The notes below the pieces were generated by a model. The model searched no databases, was not told where the DNA came from, and saw only the letters and a list, made by a program, of their open reading frames with translations. Below are positions 45,689 to 56,390 of a DNA stretch of 64,000 bases, one piece after another; positions within the stretch are counted from its first letter, which is position 1; every line of letters begins with the position of its first letter. Source of the DNA: Marthasterias glacialis (Eukaryota > Echinodermata > Asteroidea > Forcipulatida > Asteriidae); assembly GCA_911728455.2 (NCBI GenBank), contig OU452224.1, positions 7,072,501-7,136,500 on the forward strand. Reading direction: 5' to 3'. The position numbers were made by a program, and so were the translations under genes.

Positions 45689-45894
45689 CTAGAAAGTGTT
45701 AAATCAACACGTAAAGGGTTTTGTCAGTGACAACACTTTTATCAAGTTAGATTCAACTGATACCAGTGTCAAACTAGCCTTTCAGAAGCCGAGATTTAAC
45801 TTTTAATAGTGTAAATTCCTCTCTTCAATTGAGTTACATTTAACTCTTTCAAAGTGTTGTCACTGACCGAACACCTTTGTTTTTTTTAGAGTGG
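45689..45894. mobile_element. GTCAGTGACAACACTTT inverted-repeat element
   Basis: The left arm includes GGGTTTTGTCAGTGACAACA. The right arm, reversed, includes GGTGTTCGGTCAGTGACAAC, starting CCACTCTAAAA. The terminus resembles the CACTCTAAAA family, and TGACAACAC resembles the GACAACACC of the CACTGCAAAAAC family, but the rest differs. Confidence 0.7.
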
Positions 45895-45900
45895 AATATT

Positions 45901-45920
45901 AAACTGGAATATTCCAGTTT
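45901..45920. repeat. 20-bp perfect palindrome
   Basis: AAACTGGAATATTCCAGTTT equals its own reverse complement, with no loop. It begins six bases after the preceding inverted-repeat element ends. Confidence 0.95.
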
Positions 45921-46030
45921 CAAAGGAATGTGAACAGGTATACCTTCTCTTTCTTGAAATTGTCTTGATTTGTTAGTCGTATACCTTCACCTTGAGTGGC
46001 CATTTGGCCTTGTGTTGGGCGATTAAAAGA

Positions 46031-46371
46031 AGAAAAAACAAAGAAACAAAGAAACAAACAAAGAAACAAACAAACAAAGAAACAAACAAACAAACAAACA
46101 AACAAACAAACAAACAAACAAACAAACAAACAAACAAACAAACAAACAAACAAACAAACAAACAAACAAACAAACAAACAAACAACCCAACAAACAAACA
46201 AACAAACAAACAAACAAACAAACAAACAAACAAACAAACAAACAAACAAACAAACAAACAAACAAACAAACAAACAAACAAACAAACAAACAAACAAGCA
46301 AGCAAGCAAACAAACAACCGAACAAACAAACAAACAAACAAACAAACAAACAAACAAACAAACAAACAGAA
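46031..46371 (+). repeat. (AAAC)n microsatellite, about 340 bp
   Basis: Long AAAC array with rare interruptions (AACCC, CAAGC, CCGAAC). The preceding GGCCTTGTGTTGGGCGATTA resembles a LINE 3' end, so this may be a greatly expanded retroposon tail like the short one at 10720. The three to five overlapping ORFs here (LFVC and NKQT repeats) are artefacts. Confidence 0.9.
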
Positions 46372-46799
46372 ACACGCACACAACATAAAGGAAACAGGGA
46401 ATTATTGGATTTTCAACATCACTTGTAATATAGCCTTTTGAAAGGTTTGCATTAAAGGCACTGTAAATAGTACATTTTGCTGTATAAGATAGCCTTTTAA
46501 AAAAAAAAGAAAAAACAACATGAACAACAACAACACCAAAAAGAATTCTTTGCACTGAGGGATCATGGTTTGCGATATGAAGAACTACATGTGAAAATGA
46601 ATTGCATTTTACCTCTTCAGGCCATGAGAAATGCCAGAATCAATTCCAAGTAGTATTACCTGTGGTTTATAGTGACTTAAACAAAATGACCTTGTGTTAT
46701 TTTGTTGTGTACTGTAATAAACGGCTATGTATGTGTAAAGTCAACATATTGGTTGATGATGACATTATTGCTGCAGCCATGCCTGTCTCTTTCTAATTA

Positions 46800-46964
46800 G
46801 GGAATAACAGTGCGAGGACCCGGTCCTCACTGCTTGGTAATGACCTTGGGTGGTGGCTGGCCGCTGTTAACGACCAAGCCGGAGGCGCGGTCGTTAACAG
46901 CGGCCAGCCACCACCCAAGGTCATTACCAAGCAGTGAGGACCGGGTCCTCGCACTGTTATTCCC
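46800..46964. mobile_element. Perfect 76-bp foldback with 13-base loop
   Basis: Positions 46800-46875 are the exact reverse complement of 46889-46964; the loop is AAGCCGGAGGCGC. The arms contain GTTAAC and the near-palindrome GAGGACCCGGTCCTC. GC-rich against AT-rich flanks. No mismatch over 76 bp implies very recent formation, gene-conversion-like maintenance, or an assembly/library artefact. Confidence 0.9.
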
Positions 46965-47140
46965 ATTAATAAATACCTTTTTAACGAAATAAACGGCTAA
47001 AATCGTCCATTTTGTAACTTTTCTTTCTCGGCGATACTTTCTTGTTTTGTTAGCCGGTCTTTATATCGCCGTTAATACACCCCCACGTGATCACGTTTTG
47101 ACCAATCAGAATCCACAAACTGTCCTAGGTATTTATTAAT
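46965..47140. mobile_element. Possible MITE with 13-bp TIRs next to the foldback
   Basis: ATTAATAAATACC (46965-46977) and GGTATTTATTAAT (47128-47140) are perfect inverted repeats 150 bp apart. The interior has CACGTGATCACG and GACCAATCAGAATCC words. It starts at the base after the foldback arm ends. Confidence 0.5.
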
Positions 47141-48760
47141 AAAGTTTAAAACACAGCAGTGTTTGTTCAAGAAACGTCTGCTACTGGTCACGTGACCTTT
47201 TTTCGGAGGGGCGAAGCTTATAGCATTTTTGGTCAATGAGTTGCAATTATCTTGCCCGTAATTAATGTAAAAAATTATATGTATAATGTTTCTAAAAGAC
47301 TTGTGATAATAACGCCTACCTGTATTGTGTGTCTACTGATGTTGTGCTGCAGTTAACAGAGCATGTGATATCGTTTTTCCTGATACTAAAGGTTGAAACG
47401 AGCGCGCACCACAAAAAGTCGCGAAGTCACAACGTGTCTGTAATGGCGCACCGTGCGGATCTTCAGGTCAACGTGCTTTAGATTGCACCGGCCGTTTGTT
47501 GAACGTTATTTATGTTCGGCATTTCATAATTATATCAAACAGATTATTACAGAATGTCATACGTGTGTCTTAATGTTTGTCAATATTAGAAACCACAGGT
47601 TCAAGAGCGAAAACCAACCATCGAACTGCCCTGATCAATAAAGGGTTTCTGAACGATAACTATTTTTTTCTTCTATTTGGCCTGAATATAGTATGGTACA
47701 GCGTGAATACTATAACCCGTATGTATCGCGTATTTTTTCCCCTAATAATCATAATTGTTTTTACCTTAGTCCAGCTCAATCCAAAGGCTTTTCGGAATAT
47801 AAAATGACAGATTCGCATATGTTTTACTTCCAATGATATTATGGGCTCTGCCGGTACGTAATTGTAAACTCAACCATTTTCAGAGATTGGTTAAAGTTAT
47901 GTTAGGTATCGTGATTAGAAGTTGTAACTAGTTAACCGGTATACGAACTTTATATTGGGTCCACTTTAAACAGTTACTTCCTTAGCTGGAATTGATTGCT
48001 TAATGACTTTATTTGCTAAGCAAAACTAAACGTGGGACCAGTCAAAGGCAGTATATACACCACACGGCAACTTGACTGGTAACCTTATTTTGCTAACAGA
48101 TTTAGAATCTCTGTGAAATTGTGTGGGTTGTTTCTCGTCGCAGGATTTTTGCTGAGGATTCATTTGGTAATGAGTTCACTCCAATCTTTTTTCTCAGATT
48201 CGTCATTAAAAAGAATGTCTCATTCGATTTATTTATTATTTCGTACTTTGTCTTGATCTATTTGAAATATTATTTTTCACAAGGGATAAAATCCCACCAG
48301 AGGAGGGAGTGGACCACGGTCCTCATTCCAAGATACGCGCCTATATATGTACACCACGGGTCTGACAAAGTGGCAATACGCACATATGGCAATCTACTAA
48401 TACAGCGTCATAGCTGTATTCAATTCAGTTGGTATCGGTGTTCAAACGGCCTTCGTGCACCACGTGCATTTGATGAGTAATGTGAGTTAATTAGCCCGCC
48501 TGATGAAGCACTTCTGTAACGTTTTACACTCGAACTTTCATTTTCAAGGACACACATTAAACAGCCGACCTGTGAAAAATTCATAACATTTTGCGGTGAC
48601 GTTTAAGGCAAAATAACCCTAAACCCAAAACGGTTTCTGTTTCGTCCATGGGTTTGTGCTTATTCATAATGGGCTTAATTCGATTGCATCTATTGAAATA
48701 AGTAACGACCAAATGCTTTTTCATCAGCTTTGACGGTATTTCACTAGACGAGTATTGGTA
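47141..48760. other. No gene recognised
   Basis: Unique-looking sequence with a few CpG-rich words (47400-47460). The 119-codon plus frame at 48121-48480 has no ATG start and no splice support. Confidence 0.35.
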
Positions 48761-48950
48761 CACTCTAAAAGCTCCCGGGTAAGAATTGACCCGGATTCCC
48801 GTTTCTGGGTCAGGCTGATCCGGAAAATGTGGGGTTTTTTTAATGGATTTTGACTCACTTTGACACAATTTCGGGTCAGTTTAACACAGAAATGGATCAA
48901 CCCCCGGACTCGAAATCCGGGTCAATTCTGACCCGGGAGTTGTTAGTGTG
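48761..48950. mobile_element. CACTCTAAAA MITE, copy 2
   Basis: Starts CACTCTAAAAGCTCCCGGGT; reversed right end CACACTAACAACTCCCGGGT. Flanked by TA on both sides (48759-48760, 48951-48952), which fits a TA target duplication. Nearly palindromic. Confidence 0.85.
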
Positions 48951-49437
48951 TACTGGTAGATGAACTTTATACAATTATATTCTTATCTTTCAGAGTGAAA
49001 CTATATTTTTCCCCCTTATAATTTACAATCCTGTCTTTTGTCAGTAAAAACACAACCACTAATTTTCATGAACTATACAATCGGAAGCATATAAATAACT
49101 GGAAAAGCTCTTTGTTTGGTCATTCTTTTACACATTTGCCATGTTTTGTTTAGTCCATCGTTTTTCTATTCATTTCTGAACAGTCTGGTATATTTTTAGG
49201 TTTTATTGGACAATAAGGGAAAATGTTAATTAAAAACTAAAAATAAACTATTGTTTGGATCTCGACATTATCTTAAGTCCATCAGCCATGTGTAAACAAT
49301 TTTGCGTGCTACAAGCGTTTTGTGCATTTTCCGTGGCATATGCGAAGATTGTTTTTATGTTTTTCGTATTTAAACAGCGTCATCTATCAATGTTCGGTGA
49401 GGACAACAAATCTTCCGGCGAAAATCGGGCCTTGCAA

Positions 49438-49628
49438 CTCTGACCCATTTCACCTGACGTCATCATCACAATCATCTTGGTTGCGCCATTTTGGTGGTCA
49501 ATGTCACTGAGTTATTCAGTGAAGAGCGCATTTTAGGAGAGGCGGCGTTTACACGTAAAAGCTATTGACCACCAAAATGGTGAGCGTGGCACAGTCGGCG
49601 CATGTGACGTGCGTGCAAGGGGTCAATA
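49438..49628. mobile_element. TATTGAC/TGACGTCA hairpin MITE, copy 2
   Basis: CACCTGACGTCATCATCACA near the left end and GTGCAAGGGGTCAATA at the right. GCCATTTTGGTGGTCAATG pairs with TATTGACCACCAAAATGG. Closely similar to 34835-35034, including the ACACGTA word in the loop. Confidence 0.8.
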
Positions 49629-51096
49629 TGCGCAGCCTGTGTTCCTTAATATTTTAATCATACTGTAATGTACTTTTGAAAATTACTATATAGGCCTACA
49701 AATCATTTTTGAGTAATTCTGTTGTTTTAGTTGCTTGATTTCAAAAACATGTTATTTAGTACAAAACGGGGGGGGGGGTAAAATACCGTAAAGTGACCTA
49801 AATGACTTGGACTCCATTCCAAAGATCTTCCGAGACCAAACCGAATCCATGAACCAATAAAATATTTCATATTGACCATGCAACCTTTGTTTACGAAAAG
49901 TGTAACCTTGTACATTCCAGGGCCTTTCTGGCAGGCAAGATACTACACTGGTCGTAATGGGAAATGTTACGTTCTGTGTCATAATTTCCACATACATTCA
50001 AGAGTTAGAAAAGTAACAGCGGAACAAGTTTTGAGGCGTGCCCCCCTTTCTTTGTAACAAAAGTTGATACAAATCAGACAGTGCAATCTCCATAAAAAAT
50101 ACATTTAGTGTTATATTTCGTTGGGCTGTGCATAAATCGTGCCTGCGGAAAGTCTGTGCCTTTTTTGTAAACATGAGGTCACATGTCACATGGTCTATTG
50201 AATCTGCAGTAAACTTGCATAACAATGAAATACATGAAGCTGTGCAAGCTCGCTACCACAACAGCCGTTAACTGTCAGATACATCTGATTCTGTACGTTT
50301 AACAAGTTCTACAATAGACGTTTCTGATTGATTGCACACAAAAATATACAGCACCGATACCATTATAATTATTATAATAAAAACGAGTAAATTATATCCA
50401 CACTGCACATTGCCTATCTGGGCATAATATTGTTATACTGCTCTGAGAAATTCTGGTGGCTACACCTTGTAAACTCATGTTCATATTACCAGCGTCATTT
50501 ATACTCGTTTATTACTACAAGCGAAATGCAAATAGACTGCTGTGTGTATCGTCTGTGATGACATGAATAATGCAAAAAGTATTGGAAGTATAAGTCCATA
50601 TTGCCTGTATTTTGTAAGATACATGTGGACATAAGAACAATACGGTGTAGTTGGGTGTACGTGAATATTAATACTAGTGTTGCCAACTGTTTGTATTCAA
50701 CGCATTGAAACACCTGTGTCTGTTTTAAAATGGTATCCAATGTAATGCCAGCATGTCAGTACCGTGTGTTGGGCAAACAGCACACTGAACTACGGTTTGG
50801 TAAGGCCCTTGAAAAAAATGGTCAGGATTTTTACAACAAACTCTTGTTGAACCATTATCTTACCGAATAAACACATGAAAAACCAGCTGCTTTTCGCTTA
50901 AAAGATGAAATATCATACGTAAAATAATAGCTCATAACGTGACGTCATGTCTGTTGATATGGCGCCCTCTTTTTGGAAGAAAAGGTGAAATCATGAGTAA
51001 CTTTAGTTTTTTCAATTCGTGTCGGACTTCATGCACCCAGACCTCAATGTAAATCTAGAGACGCAAAAATTATTTGTTATATTAATGTACGTCAAT
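49629..51096. other. No gene recognised
   Basis: AT-rich sequence with a poly-G run (49769-49778). Short ORFs on both strands without splice support. Confidence 0.4.
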
Positions 51097-51265
51097 TGTT
51101 TGTTTGTTTGTTTGTTTGTTTTGTTTGTTTGTTTGTTTGTTGGGTTGTTTGTTGGGTTGTTTGTTTTTTCTTGTTGGGTTGCTTGTTTGTTTGTTGGGTT
51201 GATTGTTTGTTGGGTGGTTTGTTAGTAGGTTGATGGGTTGTTTGTTTGTTTCTTTGTTTCTATTT
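51097..51265 (+). repeat. (GTTT)n with GTTGGGTT interruptions
   Basis: A GTTT array partly converted to GTTGGGTTGTTT units, about 170 bp. It is the complement type of the 46031 array. The plus-strand Cys/Phe/Val-rich frame is an artefact. Confidence 0.9.
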
Positions 51266-52467
51266 GAAGAAAAAATTAATCACTGTGCTCTAGATTGAAA
51301 AAAAAACCTGAACAAAAATACAGAACAACAAACCTGTGAAGATTCCATCATGTTCAGTTGACACGCTTTAGGTAAAACAATAAACAGCGTTTACTGATGT
51401 CTATGTTGGATGATACAGGTTCATACAGGGTTTATTTTGATTGTGGCAATTGAAAAAAGCAAAGGTGATTTATGGGCTTTCAAATGCTATTATTTTGCTT
51501 GACAGTAATCTACAGATGTACATGCAGACTAAAATGTTTTTCTCAGAATTGGTGCTGTTATTTTATTTAATTTTTTGTTACCGATCTTGTACTTTGTGAC
51601 AGACGTTGCGTTCTATGTTTAGGATTAATTGAACAATGTAAAGGTTTTTTCCTCAAAGATTGAATAATATCATAACTTTGCAGTTAGTTTTACCGACGTC
51701 AAAGATTTTAATTCTAATCCGACACCTATCCTGAACATAATGTGTTTGAACAACTCACGTCGTCAAGCACCAAACTGACGGAAAGTTGACGTTGAATAAA
51801 AGAAATCCACAAGGTTATTATTTTTAGGCAACGCGTCTATGTGTCTAGTATGCTACTTGCCTCGCAGGACGGGAAGTAGTGTTATCGGTGTCTCTGATAC
51901 ACCGACAACCTGCGGATAAAGTGCCCCGGGAATCGAAGCTTTCAACGGTAGCCATGCTCGGGGTATCCGTCGGAGAAACGAAAATAGTTGCAAAAAAAAG
52001 AGAAGAAGAAGAAAAAGGAGAAGGCTATCCGTAAACCTGGAGGGCTGCCAGGTGTTTGGACGTTGCATGTGTAAATATCACTTAGTTTCTGCAAACGTTT
52101 GCGACCAGGACTGATATCCCCTGAGTCATGGACATCAAAATCCACCGTGATTAGGTGACACGTTACAAGGGGGAAAGTTGAATGAACGCGCCTGATAAGC
52201 TTAAAAATCTGCTATCTTGGGTAGATAAGCCGGCGAGTCGGAGCCAATATTCTACACTATTACTTTTGAATCGAGTGCATTAATGGCTTTGAAAGGTTTG
52301 GGGGTATCCTACCATGCATTGCTTCACTCTGATCCATGTTGTCAGATTTTCACTAACGCTCAGCACTACTGTGCAGTCATTCAATTAAGAGTAAACAACG
52401 AACACTCTAACGGGTGTAATGTTGTATTGGGGATTAAGATCAACTGAGTTAATGTTCCTGACCTATA

Positions 52468-52837
52468 CACTGGAAGGGTCGGAATTAAACCGGATTCCGG
52501 GTCCCACAGCATGCCTGACCATTTGTGGGTCAGGCTGACCCGGAAATTCGTACACAAAAAAGTGTTTTGACACAGAATCTGAGTCAGTTTGACTCAGTTT
52601 CCGGCTCATACTCACCCAGAATCCTGGTCAATAGACCTTTATCATACTGCAGCCATCTTGTTTGACTCCCATTCAAATCAATGTAACCAGACAGAGGCTG
52701 GAAGGGCAAACACAGTCATGTTCCTTTTTGAACAACGAACATCAGCATCCATTACTGTTATTGGATGCAGGGCACATGACCAAGATGGTGGCAGCATGAT
52801 AAAGGTCTATTCTGACCCGGAGGTTTTTTTTATAGTG
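52468..52837. mobile_element. CACTCTAAAA MITE, copy 3, split by a nested insertion
   Basis: Starts CACTGGAAGGGTCGGAATTA and ends with TTTATAGTG, flanked by TA (52466-52467, 52838-52839). The expected GGGTCAATTCTGACCC junction is interrupted between GGTCA and TTCTGACCC by 52632-52810. Confidence 0.85.
52632..52810. mobile_element. ATAGACCTTTATCAT MITE, copy 1 (nested)
   Basis: Ends ATAGACCTTTATCATACTGC and, reversed, ATAGACCTTTATCATGCTGC. The interior includes AGCCATCTTG and CAAGATGGTGG as second inverted pair, plus CCATTCAAATCAATGTAACC, shared with 55591-55769. Confidence 0.9.
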
Positions 52838-53096
52838 TATTGCTCACCAAACATGATAAGTCATTTCTTTTCCGTGTTCACGCAACGCCTGTTATATAAA
52901 CAGTGTGTTAATTTGTTCTCGTGGGGAAAAAAACCCACTTGGATCCTGAAGTTACCAGATCGTGTCATTGAAACAATACCTATTTATTGTTGATGTAGTT
53001 TCTGTACGAACCATCACCTGGGAACCGATGTTCTGCCAAGCAAAGATGAAATCGTCTCCACTTTTCATAGAGAATTAACCTAATCTAACCCTCTCG

Positions 53097-54202
53097 CTTA
53101 CAGGTAGAATACAGGATTGGTGTTCATAAAAAAAAATTGCATTAGTATCAGTCTGTATACTGTGTATAAAGCTCATACCAGTACCAATCTTCCATACAAA
53201 TATTTCTGTCTGAAATACTTTCAGAGCCGAGATTTTTTTTTTTAAAGACTCCGATTTTAATAGGCCGATTGCGCGACAATGTTAACATGCGGTCACGTGA
53301 CCCCCTATCGGGTATGACGTCATACAGCGGGTGAAAAAAATACGTGTAAAGAGATAGGCCGTGACACAGAGTGAGTTCGAAAACAGTCGATTATACTTTC
53401 GTTAAGCGATGAATTAGTTAATCAGCCCCTTTATTTAAAGTAGTATGGTGTGGCATTAATTTAAATCACATCTCTGTTTCATAATTTACCAGAATTCTTC
53501 TGAAAAGAGGTTTTTTTAAGCCATGCACTACCGGTGTCGGACGACTATTATGTAGCCACCCATCTGTTATTTTGTTTGTAATGTTGGCCTAAATCACTGT
53601 AAAAAAAGGATAAACAACGTTGGAAAAGTGAGCATTAATACCTAGCCTTGCAGAATTTCAAATAGGCAAAGGAATCACACAGTTTTGGAAAGCAATTTCG
53701 TTGGAGGATTTTAGCTTCAAATTTTTTTAATTTTTGTGTTGAAAAGTGTGTGGTGATCGCGGTCGTCTGGCTTAACGTTCCGTCTGTACACATTGTGCAC
53801 ATTTATACGGTACTTTTACAATTTTCAAGACTTGCTGGAACTGTCCTTACTGGCTTTATTCAGCCACTTGAAGGTCTTTGGTACAAACTCTGGAATATGT
53901 TTCACAGACTTCGAGCAAAAAAAGCCTCGATCGAATGAACTAAATGCATTAATCATCGTGTACCGTACCACCCTTTCCTATGGAGGATTACGTGTGTGTT
54001 TACATTTTTAACCCAACAGTGGTCACGTGACGTAGGTCGCGCAATCGGTCTATAACGATTGTAACAATCGAAATTTAAGGACAATGTGTTTATATGCTGA
54101 AAAGTGTGTACGGTTTTTGCACTATTTTCGCCTGGCTCAGACAGCGGATTGAGCCCACATTTTCTGCACTGTCAGCTTTACTCCTATATTTTACCTTGAA
54201 AG
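53097..54202. mobile_element. TTTAAAGGTAGAATGC element, copy 2, split by a nested element
   Basis: Left part 53097-53260 and right part 54053-54202 match 29371-29741 in order (AGGTAGAATACAGGATTGG, AAATATTTCTGTCTGAAATA, then AACAATCGAAATT, TTGAGCCCACATTTTC). The gap between them is the element at 53261-54052. Confidence 0.8.
53261..54052. mobile_element. GGCCGATTGCGCGAC transposon, 788 bp, nested
   Basis: Termini GGCCGATTGCGCGAC and, reversed, GACCGATTGCGCGACCTACG, flanked by TA duplications (53261-53262, 54051-54052). Subterminal GGTCACGTGAC occurs at both ends. Two short plus frames (53750-53938, 53793-54011) have no transposase motif, so it is probably a non-autonomous deletion derivative. 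Confidence 0.85.
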
Positions 54203-54329
54203 TATTACCAAAAGTAGTGTGATTCAAACTTGAACAAGTAAATGTTACAAGTAAATTTCCACTACGAGCCCATTGTTACTAATCATTTCATTACGATACT
54301 ACAACAATATTATTATTATTATATCTTTC

Positions 54330-54398
54330 TGGTAATGAAACCAAGGGACCCTCAAAAGTGACTTGCACTGTGCCCCGTAGGCCTGAAGATACCTGTGT
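54330..54398 (+). repeat. TTCTGGTAATGAAACCAA family fragment
   Basis: Matches 11846-11934 in TTCTGGTAATGAAACCAA, CCTCAAAAGTGACTTGCACT and GCCTGAAGATACCTGT. It follows an ATT array (54306-54322). Confidence 0.6.
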
Positions 54399-54729
54399 AG
54401 AGAAGATGTTGAAGAATACAAAAAAGAACAATAAATTCATAACTTCAGATGGTCAAATCGTTTTAAGTTTGTTGTTCAGAGACGAGAAAAAACAAACAGC
54501 TAATATAATAATAACAGCAATAATGGTAATAAAAAAATGATAATAACAATAATAAATTATAAAATATTATTAGTGGTCTTTGGAACAACTCTGCGTCAGT
54601 ATTTTTCCGAAACGTGAACCCAAGTTTTCGAAAATAAAGCCTTAGTTACAAATACTACAAGGCAAATCTTGGTTTAAGTATAGCATGTCAACTGTCACTG
54701 ATTGAACCGTTTTGTAGCCTCTCTTCCAG

Positions 54730-54905
54730 CCGTCACTTCATCGATTTTCCGCGCGGAATATGCCTGTACACGGGACAGAGTCAAGGGAAAGGACGCTGGT
54801 GTGACATGGTGTGGCGAACTTATTGCTCACGGGCGCCCGCCGCCGGGTAAAATCGCCTCTCAAACACTACCCAGTCCCTATTATATCGATGTGTCCATCG
54901 CACAG
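54730..54905 (+). CDS. Candidate internal exon, unknown protein
   Basis: Acceptor TAGCCTCTCTTCCAG and donor CGCACAG, then GTAAATC, enclose 176 bases: two bases, then 58 codons reading VTSSIFRAEYACTRDRVKGK, DAGVTWCGELIAHGRPPPGK and IASQTLPSPYYIDVSIAQ. The segment is clearly richer in GC and CpG than its flanks, codons are often purine-first, and the minus strand is closed. Two Cys and a Pro run are present, but I cannot name the family. It ends in phase 0. Confidence 0.45.
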
Positions 54906-55370
54906 GTAAATCAATCACAGATTACACACGGCGCTCTCTCCCTGACGGCTCTGTACAGAAAGACAGAAGAGACAATCTTATAATTTGATTTTCAAGCAAT
55001 TTAATTAACGAACGGTAAACTTCAATCGACAACGTTGCGGTTTTACATGTGTATAGAGAAGATGTTGATCCTGTATTCTACATGTACTAGGGAATCGGTT
55101 GATGACAATCAATGCTGAGATTATTAATTTCGATTTTTATCAGCCAAATTGTTCATTAAAACTAATTGGACATTAAGGTACATATCAAGTACGAACATAT
55201 ATGCAGGCTTTACTCAGGCTGAGCAAAGTGTGAAGTCACAAAACAAATCACTATGGTTAATACTGACAACTCATCTTAAGATGGATCTTTAGTGCTTCGT
55301 GAAATCGAGCCGTGTATTCATCGTTCTTTAAACACACAACCTCCTCGAATCATATTATAGGACAATTGAC

Positions 55371-55440
55371 CCAATTCACTTGACGTCATCACACGATCAA
55401 TCTTGCTTGCGCCACTTTGGGAGTCAGATTGCCCGTGTGC
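55371..55440 (+). mobile_element. Half of a TGACGTCA-end MITE cut by later insertions
   Basis: ATTGACCCAATTCACTTGAC, TGACGTCATCACACG and GCCACTTTGGGAGTC match, in reverse, the right end of 32135-32418. The element at 55443 interrupts it. Confidence 0.65.
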
Positions 55441-55442
55441 TA

Positions 55443-55583
55443 GGCCGTGTCCGAATAGGCGGCTATACGGCTACGGCTACGACTGGATTGCCGAGTCGTC
55501 ATGTGCTGAAGTATGGAACGTCCTTAGCAACACCCTTAGCAACAGTCGCAGCCGTAGACGTAGCCGCTTATTCGGAAACGACC
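55443..55583. mobile_element. GGCCGTGTCCGAA element, copy 3
   Basis: GGCCGTGTCCGAATAGGCGG at left and TTATTCGGAAACGACC at right; GGCTACGGCTACG and CGTAGACGTAGCC form an inner inverted pair. An internal CTTAGCAACA is duplicated. Confidence 0.85.
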
Positions 55584-55590
55584 TTACTGT

Positions 55591-55769
55591 ATAGACCTTT
55601 ATCATGGTGCAGCCATCTTGTGTTTTCTCCCATTCAAATCAATGTAACCAAACCGAGGCTGGAAGGGCAAATAGTCAGGTTCCTTTTGGAACAGCTAACA
55701 TCAGCATCCATTACCGTTATTGGATACAGGGCACATGACCAAGATGGTGGCAGCATGATAAAGGTCTAT
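55591..55769. mobile_element. ATAGACCTTTATCAT MITE, copy 2
   Basis: ATAGACCTTTATCATGGTGC at left; right end, reversed, ATAGACCTTTATCATGCTGC. Near-identical to the nested copy at 52632 across CCATTCAAATCAATGTAACC and CATCAGCATCCATTAC. Confidence 0.9.
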
Positions 55770-55770
55770 T

Positions 55771-56060
55771 GACCAGTGCACTTACACGTGCCTATCCTGT
55801 CCGCCATTTTGGGAGTCAAGAATGTAAATGAAGGACCAACCTCGCCAGCATGGGCAGTGCGCCGTATCGATACCTCTCGTCTCTCGTCTCTCGTCTCGTT
55901 TTGATCGAGCCAACCTCGGTACCCCAAAATGGCACACCGAGATCAAATACCCCCGGGAACGAAGTTGACGACGGACTTGTTTCCCATAATGGCTGGCGGA
56001 AATGGTCGACGCGCATAGTGCGGACGTGCGTTCCGCGTCGTGCAAAGGGTCGATAGTGGG
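55771..56060. mobile_element. GACC/TTGCAC-end inverted-repeat element
   Basis: TTGACCAGTGCACTTACACG and CCGCCATTTTGGGAG at left; at right, reversed, CTATCGACCCTTTGCACGAC and CCGCCAGCCATTATGGGA. Contains a CTCTCGT triplication and ACCCCAAAATGGCAC. It abuts the previous element. Confidence 0.6.
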
Positions 56061-56198
56061 CGTATATGAGGCGACGTGAGTGCAGTTTGACGGGCACAAT
56101 ATCTGCAGACCGTTAGCCTTTTTGATACTCAATGGTACACACTATAGGAGTGTACTGTTTGGTTTAGGTGCGGTATACAGAAAAAAAAATACCCATAC

Positions 56199-56290
56199 CA
56201 AAAAGTGTCATAGTATTGTGTCCACCATATCTCAAAATGGATAATGGGCAGAGTGTTGCCGCGTGTGACGTCAGTGCAAGTGGTCAATAC
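56199..56290. mobile_element. TGACGTCA-end MITE fragment
   Basis: Ends GCCGCGTGTGACGTCAGTGC then AAGTGGTCAATA, matching the ends of 34835-35034 and 49438-49628. The left side lacks a clear partner. Confidence 0.45.
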
Positions 56291-56390
56291 TGCAGAATTG
56301 CGACATATCGTGTCTCGTACCATACAATTAGTCTACCTGTTACACATTGCAGTTTTGCGATGCATTCATCAATGCTAATGGTAGAGGGTT

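Noticed and set aside
45920-46555. 211-codon minus-strand ORF of LFVC repeats and matching plus-strand NKQT ORFs
   Set aside because: All arise from the (AAAC)n array: a 4-base unit keeps every frame open and gives a 4-residue periodicity on both strands.
52589-52993. 134-codon plus ORF
   Set aside because: It runs through two nested inverted-repeat elements, so the frame is a by-product of repeat sequence.
55380-56132. Several 90-130-codon ORFs on both strands
   Set aside because: All lie inside stacked MITEs; related copies elsewhere do not keep the frames.
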